Part shown: positions 35,102 through 44,329 of the stretch, in pieces
Position numbering within the stretch: position 1 is the stretch's first letter
Layout: every line of letters begins with the position of its first letter
Source: a bacterium
GTDB taxonomy: Bacteria; Vulcanimicrobiota; Vulcanimicrobiia; Vulcanimicrobiales; Vulcanimicrobiaceae
Assembly: GCA_021778415.1 (NCBI GenBank)
Contig: JAJYCL010000017.1
Span: 1 to 60,286 of the forward strand
DNA: 60,286 nucleotides
Reading direction: 5' to 3'
Made by a program: the position numbers and the translations under genes
Notes under the pieces: generated by a model
The model's database searches: none
What the model saw: the letters and a program-made list of their open reading frames with translations, nothing else
Told to the model about the DNA's origin: nothing

Positions 35102-35781
35102 CGCAACGACTTTTTCGAGCGATGACCTAGCACGATTGCGTAGGCTGCATCCAGCCGATCGGCGACGCAATCATCATCAATCGTTTTCAGTAATTGCTCA
35201 ACAGCTCGTTGTGTGCGCTCTTGCGCGACCTTATCGCGAGGATCGATCGGGTCGCCGATAGCCAGGAGCATTTCCGGCTGTCGTCGTCCGAGAAAGAGAT
35301 AGCGCACGGCAAGGGGGATAATCGGAACGTCGGCGCGCCGCGCCGCATGCACAAATCCGGACGTAAAGGCCAACGGACTCTGCGGTGGGCGCAAGATACC
35401 GTCCGGCAATATCCAGACACCGGTACCGGAGGCCGCCTCTTCGGCCGCATACAGGATCGCATCCCGGGCCGTGCGCACGGAGGTTGCATCCACGGAGAAT
35501 GCACCGGCCATGCGAAAATACGGAAATCGACGTAATTCACGATCGCTCATCATGATGGCAAAGCGTCGCGTGGGATCCGAACGACGATGCGCAACAAGGG
35601 CCGCAAACCCATCCCACCACGCATGATGATTGGCAACGCCGATGTAGCCCCCGGACATTGGGAGCGTGATCCCGGTGCGCACGCGTAGTGCGGCAAAATT
35701 GCGCATGATCAGCCAATCGATCACGCGAGAAAATCCGGCAGAAAATCCGGCGTTACGACGAGCTCGTTGCCACGTACTCAT
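35098..35781 (-). CDS. PlsC-like acyltransferase in carotenoid locus
   Basis: 227 residues. The HX4D motif is seen in ANHHAWWDGFAAL, and WILPDGILRPP stands where plsC has FPEGTR. PIIPLAVRYLFLG follows. It differs from the plsC copy 2 kb away and has an AxxDG-type second motif common in acyltransferases acting on non-glycerol substrates. Placed between a CrtI-like enzyme and the CrtQ-like glycosyltransferase, it may esterify the sugar of a glycosyl carotenoid (the job of CrtO in staphylococci). That role is inferred. Confidence 0.75.
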   Translation of the reverse strand: MSTWQRARRNAGFSAGFSRVIDWLIMRNFAALRVRTGITLPMSGGYIGVANHHAWWDGFAALVAHRRSDPTRRFAIMMSDRELRRFPYFRMAGAFSVDATSVRTARDAILYAAEEAASGTGVWILPDGILRPPQSPLAFTSGFVHAARRADVPIIPLAVRYLFLGRRQPEMLLAIGDPIDPRDKVAQERTQRAVEQLLKTIDDDCVADRLDAAYAIVLGHRSKKSLR

Positions 35782-37211
35782 TGCAAAAGACGCTGCGCGG
35801 CGAGACGCCCCGAGATGAGCACCATCGGAACGCCGGAGCCCGGACGCGTACCGCTTCCGGCGAAGACGACATTCCGATAGTGTGGATGGGCAATGCTCGG
35901 TCGAAAGGCCGTCATTTGATCGAGTGTGTGATCCGGGCCGAATGCCGCGCCATGAAGCAAACCGAGTTCTTCGGCGAACTCCTTAGGTCCGCGGAATCGC
36001 TCGACTGCAATCGCATCGCGGAGCGGGCCAACCTCGCGCTCCAAACGTTGGAGGACGCGCTCCCGCAACGCGTGCGTATCGAGTTCCGGGCCATTCGAGC
36101 GATTCGGGACCGGAGTAAGCACAAGAAGCGCACTATGCCCGGCCGGCGCAACGGTTGCATCGCTCACACGTGGGTTGCAGACATACACCATCGGATCGTC
36201 GAGTTGCCGCCCGGCATCGAGAGCAGCATAAGCTTGCCACGGATTTTGCGGCAGAAACACCGTATGATGCGGTAAATCGATCGCGCGACGAACGCCGACA
36301 TACCATACCGCTGCCGAATGTCCGTACCGCATCCGACGTTCTCGCGGAGGCGCTTGCGCACCGAAAAGCTGACGCATCGCAGGTTCTCGATCGGCGGTCA
36401 CGACAACGGCGTCGGCATCATAGCGTTCGTCATCTGCAAAAATGCTAACGCCCTTGTTCGTCGCGTCGATGCGATCCACGCGAGCATTGAAGACGAAGCG
36501 AACGCCCAACTGTTTGCAGGCATCGACGCAGGCAGCAACGATTGCCCCGGTCCCGCCTGGCGCATACCACACCCCGCCGACCGCTTCACTCACCGGCAAT
36601 AGTGCGTAGAGCGCCGGTGCGCGTAATGGAGACGTCCCAAGGTAGAGCGATTGAAACGTCAGGGCTTCCACTGTGCGTGGATGCGTAAAATACCGCTGGG
36701 TAAATGCTCGGAGATTCCCGAAGATCCACGGTCGCATGCGCCCCGGCGTGATGATCGTACGAAGGAAGGACGCAACCGTATGATCTCGTTCGAGAATACG
36801 CGATTGCGCATCGGTGAACGCTTCGTGAACATCGGCGAGATAGCGTAATGCATGCGATGCACGCATCGGCCCTTCAAAGCGGGCAAACTCTGCTACGAGC
36901 AACGCGATGTCGGAATGAAGGGCAAACCGTTGCCCATCGGGCCAACGAATTTCGTATCCCGGCTCGATCCGCGAAAGGGCAAGCCGAGCAAAGCTCTCAT
37001 CGCCTAACGTCCGTTTGAGGACATCGGTCATCACGATCAGCGTCGGCCCAAGATCGAAGGTGTAGCCGTTTTCCGTTCTTCGTTGCGCTCGACCACCCGC
37101 AGAGCTCAATGCTTCGAGCACCGTAACCTGTACGCCGGCGCGGCCGAGTTCGAGCGCCGCCGAAAGCCCGGCAAATCCGGCTCCAACGACGATGGCGGAC
37201 TTCGGCTTCAT
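35778..37211 (-). CDS. CrtI-family FAD-dependent carotenoid desaturase/oxidase (first copy)
   Basis: 477 residues. FAD-binding Rossmann motif AIVVGAGFAGLSAALELG, then GGRAQRRTENGYTFDLGPT, and the C-terminal FAD motif VFAGSGTRPGSGVPMVLISG. Paralogous to the copy at 38.5-39.9 kb but clearly diverged. In staphyloxanthin-type pathways CrtN desaturates and CrtP oxidises the end group, and the two copies here could divide these roles; which does which cannot be told from motifs. Start ATG 37211 is only 18 bases from the divergent DUF2269 start; ATG 37226 is possible. Four-base overlap with the acyltransferase. Confidence 0.86.
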   Translation of the reverse strand: MKPKSAIVVGAGFAGLSAALELGRAGVQVTVLEALSSAGGRAQRRTENGYTFDLGPTLIVMTDVLKRTLGDESFARLALSRIEPGYEIRWPDGQRFALHSDIALLVAEFARFEGPMRASHALRYLADVHEAFTDAQSRILERDHTVASFLRTIITPGRMRPWIFGNLRAFTQRYFTHPRTVEALTFQSLYLGTSPLRAPALYALLPVSEAVGGVWYAPGGTGAIVAACVDACKQLGVRFVFNARVDRIDATNKGVSIFADDERYDADAVVVTADREPAMRQLFGAQAPPRERRMRYGHSAAVWYVGVRRAIDLPHHTVFLPQNPWQAYAALDAGRQLDDPMVYVCNPRVSDATVAPAGHSALLVLTPVPNRSNGPELDTHALRERVLQRLEREVGPLRDAIAVERFRGPKEFAEELGLLHGAAFGPDHTLDQMTAFRPSIAHPHYRNVVFAGSGTRPGSGVPMVLISGRLAAQRLLQ

Positions 37212-37229
37212 TGCTGCGAACCGCATCGC

Positions 37230-37676
37230 ATGGCGTGGCTCAAAATGCTCCACATTGCAACGGCAGTGCTCTGGCTCGGAAATTTTGTCATAACCGGAAT
37301 CTGGAGCATTCGTGCATTTACGAGCGGAAGCGCCGAACTGCGACGCTTCGCTGCTCGCGAAATTCTGTTTACCGATCTCCTCTTCACCTTCGGCGTTGGC
37401 GCAGCCGTGATCATGTCCGGGATCGGCTTGGCAGCGCTGGAAGGGTTCAATCCGTGGGCGGTCCTTTGGACGCGAATGGCCCTACTCACCACGATTGGAA
37501 GCGGCGTTGCATGGATGCTGCTCTTACTTCCTTTGGAGATCCGACTCACACGTCTGACAAAGAGCGAGCATGTGCTCGCGGCAACGCAGACCTTCATCTG
37601 GTGGAACATCATCGGCTGGCTCATTACCATCGCGCTTTTTTCCGTCATTTATTTGATGGTCGCGCGCCCGATGTAG
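37230..37676 (+). CDS. DUF2269-like four-helix membrane protein
   Basis: 148 residues with four membrane helices. The start MAWLKMLHIATAVLWLGNFV is typical of the DUF2269 family, and the end WNIIGWLITIALFSVIYLMV is the fourth helix. A His and Trp near the start recall heme- or redox-linked small membrane proteins, but no function is known. It is the only plus-strand gene within the carotenoid locus, and its last 28 bases overlap the end of crtB on the other strand. Confidence 0.75.
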   Translation: MAWLKMLHIATAVLWLGNFVITGIWSIRAFTSGSAELRRFAAREILFTDLLFTFGVGAAVIMSGIGLAALEGFNPWAVLWTRMALLTTIGSGVAWMLLLLPLEIRLTRLTKSEHVLAATQTFIWWNIIGWLITIALFSVIYLMVARPM

Positions 37677-38482
37677 GCTCGGCCGACACAACGGGCCGCA
37701 CGCAAAAGTTTCTCGGGCATCGGGACGAATACGCGCCCGCGCGTCGGATCGAATCCGCGGCGTTCGAGATGATCGAGAATTCCGCCGTAAATATCGGCAG
37801 TCATGAGCAGGGCAACACGGGAACCGTCGTTTGGAACGCGCGATGCTAACACGGCGGCCTCGCAATACAGTTCGCGAGCGCGCATCGCAAGCATCCGCAT
37901 GAGATCTTCCGTTCGCATACCGGGGAAGGCGGCTCGCGGCAAATAGTCGCGACCGAGCCGAGCATCCTCTTCCACATCGCGCAAAATATTGGTCAGTTGC
38001 ATCGCGATTCCCAAACGTTCTCCGCGATCTAACGAATCGCCATCGGCGACACCTAAAATCGGCATAGTCGTTCGGCCAACCGTCCCCGCAACGGCAGCAG
38101 AATATCGTTCAACGTCGGCCATGGTTGCGAAGCTGATCGGCACCAAATCGCCTTCACAGCCTTCAACGAGACGCAACGCGTCGCGAACATCAATCGGAAA
38201 ACGAGCGAATGCTCGGCGTACGGCAAGAAACCACGGAGCATCGCTCTCCACGTTCTCATCGTGAATGTGCAAGAGCGTCCGCTTGATCTCGGCAATTCCG
38301 GCGCTGCGTTGCGCAAACGGCAACCCGGGTTCGTCGGCAAGATCATCGGCGGTGCGGAAGAGTCCGTAGAGTGCTTCCACCGCTTCGCGTTTCTCACGCG
38401 GCAAAATGCGGGTCGAAAAATAAAACGACGTGGCATGGGCACGCATAATCCCTGCGCACCAATGTTGGCTCTGCTCGATCAT
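37649..38482 (-). CDS. crtB: Phytoene/squalene synthase family protein (carotenoid synthase)
   Basis: 277 residues. Both Asp-rich motifs are intact: FRTADDLADEP and LTNILRDVEEDA, with GRDYLP after the second. It condenses two prenyl diphosphates head to head. The neighbouring polyprenyl synthetase and CrtI-like enzymes make a C40 or C30 carotenoid precursor the expected product; phytoene and dehydrosqualene synthase cannot be told apart by motif. ATG overlaps the stop of the second desaturase by 4 bases. Its 3' end overlaps DUF2269. Confidence 0.9.
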   Translation of the reverse strand: MIEQSQHWCAGIMRAHATSFYFSTRILPREKREAVEALYGLFRTADDLADEPGLPFAQRSAGIAEIKRTLLHIHDENVESDAPWFLAVRRAFARFPIDVRDALRLVEGCEGDLVPISFATMADVERYSAAVAGTVGRTTMPILGVADGDSLDRGERLGIAMQLTNILRDVEEDARLGRDYLPRAAFPGMRTEDLMRMLAMRARELYCEAAVLASRVPNDGSRVALLMTADIYGGILDHLERRGFDPTRGRVFVPMPEKLLRAARCVGRAYIGRATIK

Positions 38483-39948
38483 GCGACCGGCATCTCCTCA
38501 AGAATGCGCTCAACGGTCTGCATCGCACTCATCGAAACCAGCGGCACCCCCGTTGCCGGGCGTGTCGAGGCACCGGCAAAATACAGATTCCGATAGCGGG
38601 CATGACGATTATCGGGACGCATCGGTCCGATCTGCAACAGATCGTGAGAGAGGCCGAAGGCAGCACCCAGATTGAGATTGAGTTCGTCGTGAAAATGCAC
38701 CGGCGTGCGATGGTTCATAAACCGAATGCGCTGACGCAATCCCGGCAAGCGACGCTCTTCGATCGTTCTGAGAATGCGATCGATCACTGCGGGAGTTTGC
38801 GCGGGCCAATCCATCGGCGAATCAAGCGACGGCGACGGGACGAGAACGTACAGCGCTTCACATCCCGGTGGCGCCATGGAAGCGTCGCTCGCACCGGGCG
38901 CACAAAGATAGATTGCCGGATCGTCGGGGATGCGTCCGCGTCGGAAGATATCGTCGCAGGTGCGCTGTAAATCCGAGGGCATTAAAAATTCATGATGGAG
39001 AAGATCGTCGTAGCGACGATCAAGGGCAAGATACAAGAGTAGCGCCGACGGAGTATGACGCATGCGCAACGAGCGGTCCTGCGTTTCGCCCAGCAACGTT
39101 CCATAGACATACGGAAGATCGGCGTTGGCGACGATGAGATCGGCTTCGACGCGACCGCTGCTCGTCTGCACTGCGACGACACGTTGCCCTTCGCGTTCGA
39201 TTCCCGTCACTTCGGTGGCATAGTGAATCGCTCCGCCGTTTTCAATCACGGCGCGATGCAAGGCACGAGCAAGAGCACCGATACCGCCGATCGGATAGTG
39301 TATGCCTTCGCCGAGCTCGGTGAAAAGCAGTAACCGATACAACAACGGCGCATCGAATGGCGACATTCCTAAGTACATCGATTGAAAAGAAAAAACGCCG
39401 GCCACGCGATCATCCCCGAACGCCTGCTTTGCGCGTGTTGCGAGCCTTGCCAGCGCTCCGGTCTTCCAAAGCGCATGCAATTTGTTCGGCGTAAAAAACG
39501 ACGCAAACGATGGAATACGTCGGCCGACAAACTCTCGCCGCGAAATTTCGTACGATTCCGCCGCTTCGGCGAAATAGCGCAGAAAACCGCGCGAGGAGCC
39601 CGGAGCGAGTGCATCCAGCGAGGCCATCGTTTCCGAGAGCAACGAGGTGATGACCAGCGATTTCCCATCAGGGTAATGCAACGTATAATTCGGACGCAAT
39701 CGGATCGTCGGCACTTCACGATCGAAGTCTCCACCCCAACTGGCAAAAGCCGTACGATAAACATCCAGCATAAATAACAGCGTCGGTCCGAGATCAAAAC
39801 GGAACCCCTCCCACTGCGCCTGGGCCGCTCGCCCGCCAGGTATCGCCTGCTTTTCAACGACGTGAACGTCGTATCCGCGATGGGCAAGCTGCGCCGCAGC
39901 CGTAAGCCCCGCAATTCCCGCTCCGATTACCACGACGCGCCGCTTCAT
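38479..39948 (-). CDS. CrtI-family phytoene desaturase-like protein (second copy)
   Basis: 489 residues. RVVVIGAGIAGLTAAAQL, GGRAAQAQWEGFRFDLGPT and YFAGASTRPATGVPLVSMSA are the N- and C-terminal FAD motifs; IHYPIGGIGALARAL is the usual substrate-side block. ATG 39948 is preceded by GAGG seven bases upstream, so this is the promoter-proximal gene of the crt transcript. The frame extends to 40041 without family similarity. Probably the main desaturase, as it is coupled to crtB. Confidence 0.9.
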   Translation of the reverse strand: MKRRVVVIGAGIAGLTAAAQLAHRGYDVHVVEKQAIPGGRAAQAQWEGFRFDLGPTLLFMLDVYRTAFASWGGDFDREVPTIRLRPNYTLHYPDGKSLVITSLLSETMASLDALAPGSSRGFLRYFAEAAESYEISRREFVGRRIPSFASFFTPNKLHALWKTGALARLATRAKQAFGDDRVAGVFSFQSMYLGMSPFDAPLLYRLLLFTELGEGIHYPIGGIGALARALHRAVIENGGAIHYATEVTGIEREGQRVVAVQTSSGRVEADLIVANADLPYVYGTLLGETQDRSLRMRHTPSALLLYLALDRRYDDLLHHEFLMPSDLQRTCDDIFRRGRIPDDPAIYLCAPGASDASMAPPGCEALYVLVPSPSLDSPMDWPAQTPAVIDRILRTIEERRLPGLRQRIRFMNHRTPVHFHDELNLNLGAAFGLSHDLLQIGPMRPDNRHARYRNLYFAGASTRPATGVPLVSMSAMQTVERILEEMPVA

Positions 39949-40024
39949 TCTCACGCCTCTAACCCGCCGTCCGCGAAAATGGGTGCGTCTCCAGGAGCTC
40001 CCACTCTTTCGTTCTAACTCCCGA

Positions 40025-43000
40025 ATGATGCGCGTGTCCAAAGCAGCGAAGCGATGGCTCTCTCATGCGGCTATGTTGCTCTTGCTTATCGTCGTACTGC
40101 CAACAATGGTTGGTGCAATGGCCTATTTGCCTATGCCGCATGGGCAAATCGGACTATCGGTGGCTTGGCAAACGGCTGGCGGAACGGATCAAGCCCTGGT
40201 GGTAACGGCCGTGCGGCGCGGCCTCCCCGCAGACCGTGCCGGCGTTCGCGTTGGCGATACGATCGTCGGATTTCCGACATTTTCGGATCGCATAATCGTC
40301 GTCGGCGAAGGGACACTCTATTTCATGGCGCCCGGGCAGCGCGTCACCTTCACACTACGGCATGGGAATAGCGTTACCCCGATAACCCTCCAAGCCGTCG
40401 GTCGCCCATTAACGCGTTCCATGTTCTTAGTCGAGCTTCGCTTAGCTCTGTATATCCTCGGAATTTGCATCGTCGGCGCATTGGTGTTTCTACGGCCGAG
40501 TACCATCACATGGGGCTTCGCACTTTTCGTCATTTTTGCGACGCAACCGACACTTGAAATCACCGAATTTATTGGATCGCTACAATGGCCGCCGGGATTT
40601 TTAGCGGCTTGGTTTCTTACCGATGCGGTCTACTACGTCGGTCTCCAGGGTCTGCTTGCGTTTGCGATCGCGTTTCCCGATAATGCTCCTCCCAAAAGTC
40701 ATCGCATCGTCGAACGCATCATGCTCGCCTTCAACGGGCTGCTCATTTTTGCGCTCATCGGCGGCTTCGTGAATGCATTTTTCGGAGTCCCGGCGTGGTC
40801 CATATGGAACCTCCCCGATTTCGCAACGGTCATCATCTACAACGTTCCGGCCATCGTTGCAGTGGCAATTCTTGCACAGAAACTGACGAATGCCAAAGGC
40901 GATGCGCGCATTCCCCTGCTCTGGGCCTTAGGCGGACCGCTCGTTAGCATGATCCTCTTTGTTGGCGATATGTCTTGGTCGTCGCTCCCCTTCTTGGGCA
41001 CATCGACACCAATTCTGCTCGGCATGCTCTCCTCGATTGCTCCATTTTCAGTGATGTACGCCATCCTTCGACATCGCGTTATCGACATCGGGTTTACCCT
41101 CAATACCACATTTGCCGAAGCGGTTTCGCAATCGAAGGGTGCCATGGAGCCGATCGCCGCACGACGGCAGATCGTTCGACGCACGGCGTTGCTCCTTAGC
41201 GCCGATCTTCCGCTACAAACGCTTTATTCCCAATTTGCTCTCCTTCTCGCATCGTTTGTCGACGCCTCGACCGTGCTGCTTGCCGTCAAATCGGCAAAAG
41301 GTTCGCACTTCGCATTCATTTTCGAAGATGGTGTGAGCGGAAAACCCGATGACACGACGGTCAGTCCGGATGGAAACACGGGACGTGTGCTGCGCGAAGG
41401 AAAGTCGGTGCTCTACCGCAACGCACAAGAATGGCCCTCACAACGCTTTCTGACCCTCGGCGGGCGGACCTCGCGTCCAACGCAATCGGCAATTTTCGTG
41501 CCGATTGTCTTCGGCGGGTCCATCGTCGGCGCTCTCAGCGTCCAATCGACGGCAATCAATGCATACAACGAAGAAGATCTCGAACTCATTGAAACATCGG
41601 CCGTGTACCTCGGTGCTCGAATCCACGACGAAGAACAACATGCCCAACGTGCAGAACTTCGAGCGCTTGCAACACACGACGCACTCACCGGATTAGGAAA
41701 CCGTCGAGCGTTCGATGATGCGATAGCCACTGAGTGCCTTCGCAAACGGGCGGCCGGAGAAACGTTCAACCTCCTCATGATCGATATCGATTATTTTAAG
41801 CCGTTTAATGATGCGTATGGCCACGTTGCCGGAGATGCATGCTTGCGGCAGATCGCCCGTGCATTGCAGTCGAGTCTTAGTCACGATGAAGGCCTCGTTG
41901 CCCGATTTGGCGGCGAAGAGTTTGCCGTCATCCTGAAAACCGGGGATCGTCAACACGCCATTGACATTGCCGAGTCGTTGTGCGCAGCGGTCCGTTCTCT
42001 TGCCATTCCGCATCAGGGCTCATCGCTCGGCTACGTTACGATCAGTATCGGTGTCGGTTCGGTGACCGCCGATCCTGGTTGCGATCCGCGCGTCCTTATT
42101 CTTAATGCCGACGCATGCTTGTATGAGGCGAAGGATGCCGGGCGTAATCGCGTCGGAGCCCGCGGCTATCGCGCTCAATCTCCACCGGCATTACCACGCT
42201 TTATCGAACGCAACAATTTGCCGGTGCCGCAAACCAGTTTTATCGGCCGACAAGCCGATATCGAAGAGATCGAATCGGCGATGAACGCCCATCAAATCGT
42301 CACGATTGTTGGCGCCGGCGGTGCCGGAAAAACGCGAACCGCTCTGGAAGTCGCGCGCCGTTCCGTCGGACGATTTCCGGACGGGGTCTGGTTTGTCGAT
42401 CTCTGCGCTGTTTCAAGCGGAGACTCCGTCGCACAAGCGATTGCCAATGCCGTACTCCCGCGCTCGGAACGCGTTGTCAGCAGCGAGCGACTTGCCGAAC
42501 TTCTCCGCGAAAACCGACTCTTGATCGTCCTCGATAACTGCGAGCACGTGATCGCTGCATGCGCGAATATTATCGCAGCCATTCTCGTGCGCGCGCCCGG
42601 TGTCGCCGTGCTGGCGACGAGTCGCGAAAATCTCGCGATTAGTGGAGAGCGAGTCTACCGCTTGCCGGCACTCTCCGAGCAAGACGGCATCTCGCTGTTG
42701 CTTGAACGCGCGCGTAGCGCAGGCATCGCGGAGATTCCACCGCAAAGCCGTGGCGTTGCCGAACGTATTGTCGGCGCGCTCGACGGCTTGCCGATGGCCA
42801 TCGAACTTGCCGCAGCCCGCCTCGTGATGCTCTCGCCCGACGAGCTTCTGCTCAGACTAACCGACCGACTCGAAGCCCTCCGCACGACAAGTCGTGAAAT
42901 TCCATTACGCCAGCAAACGCTTGGGGCGTTGCTTGATTGGAGCTACAATCTACTCCCCGAAAACGAGCGCGCGATTTTTACTCGGCTTGCCATTTTCGTT

Positions 43001-44329
43001 GGCGGGTGGACATTGGCGACGGCAACACTCGTATGCGGCGATCACGATTTTTCTCTTGAGGCGATCGAAGGAGCCCTCTCGGGCCTGGTCCGTAAGTCGC
43101 TCGTAGTCGTCGACGAACAGAGCGCAACCAGACGATTCTTCTTTCTCAGTACGACTGCCGATTATGCACGCGCATTACTCAAAGAAAGCGACGACTTTGA
43201 CGAAGTCGCATTGCGCCACGCCGAATGTTTTGCAGCAATGGCTCGTGAGCGAACCGGTCAAAAACGTTCGCTGCCGTACGTCGATTGGTTACGCTTACAA
43301 CGCGACGACCTCGAAAATTATCATGCTGCCTTGCGTCACGCACTGTCCGCCGGACGCTATCATCTCGCCGTCGATATCCTACAATCGCTGGGCGGGCTCA
43401 TGCTCTCATCGCAGATGTTTGAAGACATCTCGTCTCCGCTGCGCAAAGCGTTAAAAGAAACGACGTTACCGAACGCAACGCAAGGCTGGCTTCTCCTTGG
43501 ACTTGCAGAACTCGCGCAAGCAAAAAACCCCGGCGATGCGCTTGAAGCCTCGCGTCGCGCCTATGATCTTTTTACGCAATGTCATGATGACAAGAGTGCG
43601 GCCTATGCGCTGTGGACACTTGCAAGTGCGCAATTGCGCGTCGACGGCGCAATCGACAATGCCCTGCATGGTCCGCTTCAATCGTGCCTCTTGACCATCC
43701 GGCAATATGGTGACCGCCATCTCAGCGTCGGACTTCTCCGACACATCGCCTACATTCGCTCCGAAGCCGGTCGCTTCTCGGAGGCACGCGCCGCGCTTCG
43801 GGAGGCGGCCGAAATCATCGATCGCACCGATGTAGGCGTCCTCGCGGCACTGCTTGGCAGTAGCGCACGCGAAGAATTTCGTTCCGGGAATTTTCGAGAA
43901 GCGGTGACGCTCTGGCAACGTGCATCGGCGCTCGTTGAAGAGAGCCAGTCCGCGTATGCCTCGCTCTGTCGGCTCAATTCGGGCCTCGGAGAGCTGATGC
44001 TCGGAAACACCGAGGGTGCACGCATCTTCTTGCGTGAAGGATTTGCAGATCTCGAAAAAGCCGGACATTCCTTTGGCGTCGCCCTAGCGTACGACTACTT
44101 CGCACTTCTTGCGCACAAACGCCATGACGCCGTTCGCGCGGCGAAACTCGCCGGCTTTGCGGCGCGCTGTTTTGAAGCCGGTCCTCGTCGCGATTCCCTC
44201 GGCCAAGCGATGTTCGACGAGCTCATCGATCAACTCCGCAAAGAACTCGGCCCCGATGCATTCGAGCGCGAATGGTCCCATGGTCGGATGCTTGAGCCAA
44301 GCGAAGCGAGCGCGCTCGCTGCCCATTAG
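40025..44329 (+). CDS. Multidomain membrane signalling protein: PDZ, 7TM, GAF, GGDEF, STAND ATPase, TPR
   Basis: 1434 residues from ATG 40025; a GTG at 39983 would add 14, and no clear ribosome site decides. Order: first membrane helix (AAMLLLLIVVLP), PDZ-like domain (~45-125, RAGVRVGDTIVGF), about seven helices (~130-355), GAF domain (~385-540), diguanylate cyclase domain with DALTGLGNRRAFDDA (~550) and ARFGGEEFAVIL (~628), then a STAND/AfsR-type ATPase (Walker A VGAGGAGKTRTALE, ~762; Walker B LLIVLDNCEHV, ~836) and a helical TPR-like end (~1060-1425). No RxxD product-inhibition site precedes GGEEF. All catalytic motifs for c-di-GMP synthesis and ATP binding look intact. Target unknown. The stop is shared (TTAG) with the opposite gene. 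Confidence 0.82.
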   Translation: MMRVSKAAKRWLSHAAMLLLLIVVLPTMVGAMAYLPMPHGQIGLSVAWQTAGGTDQALVVTAVRRGLPADRAGVRVGDTIVGFPTFSDRIIVVGEGTLYFMAPGQRVTFTLRHGNSVTPITLQAVGRPLTRSMFLVELRLALYILGICIVGALVFLRPSTITWGFALFVIFATQPTLEITEFIGSLQWPPGFLAAWFLTDAVYYVGLQGLLAFAIAFPDNAPPKSHRIVERIMLAFNGLLIFALIGGFVNAFFGVPAWSIWNLPDFATVIIYNVPAIVAVAILAQKLTNAKGDARIPLLWALGGPLVSMILFVGDMSWSSLPFLGTSTPILLGMLSSIAPFSVMYAILRHRVIDIGFTLNTTFAEAVSQSKGAMEPIAARRQIVRRTALLLSADLPLQTLYSQFALLLASFVDASTVLLAVKSAKGSHFAFIFEDGVSGKPDDTTVSPDGNTGRVLREGKSVLYRNAQEWPSQRFLTLGGRTSRPTQSAIFVPIVFGGSIVGALSVQSTAINAYNEEDLELIETSAVYLGARIHDEEQHAQRAELRALATHDALTGLGNRRAFDDAIATECLRKRAAGETFNLLMIDIDYFKPFNDAYGHVAGDACLRQIARALQSSLSHDEGLVARFGGEEFAVILKTGDRQHAIDIAESLCAAVRSLAIPHQGSSLGYVTISIGVGSVTADPGCDPRVLILNADACLYEAKDAGRNRVGARGYRAQSPPALPRFIERNNLPVPQTSFIGRQADIEEIESAMNAHQIVTIVGAGGAGKTRTALEVARRSVGRFPDGVWFVDLCAVSSGDSVAQAIANAVLPRSERVVSSERLAELLRENRLLIVLDNCEHVIAACANIIAAILVRAPGVAVLATSRENLAISGERVYRLPALSEQDGISLLLERARSAGIAEIPPQSRGVAERIVGALDGLPMAIELAAARLVMLSPDELLLRLTDRLEALRTTSREIPLRQQTLGALLDWSYNLLPENERAIFTRLAIFVGGWTLATATLVCGDHDFSLEAIEGALSGLVRKSLVVVDEQSATRRFFFLSTTADYARALLKESDDFDEVALRHAECFAAMARERTGQKRSLPYVDWLRLQRDDLENYHAALRHALSAGRYHLAVDILQSLGGLMLSSQMFEDISSPLRKALKETTLPNATQGWLLLGLAELAQAKNPGDALEASRRAYDLFTQCHDDKSAAYALWTLASAQLRVDGAIDNALHGPLQSCLLTIRQYGDRHLSVGLLRHIAYIRSEAGRFSEARAALREAAEIIDRTDVGVLAALLGSSAREEFRSGNFREAVTLWQRASALVEESQSAYASLCRLNSGLGELMLGNTEGARIFLREGFADLEKAGHSFGVALAYDYFALLAHKRHDAVRAAKLAGFAARCFEAGPRRDSLGQAMFDELIDQLRKELGPDAFEREWSHGRMLEPSEASALAAH

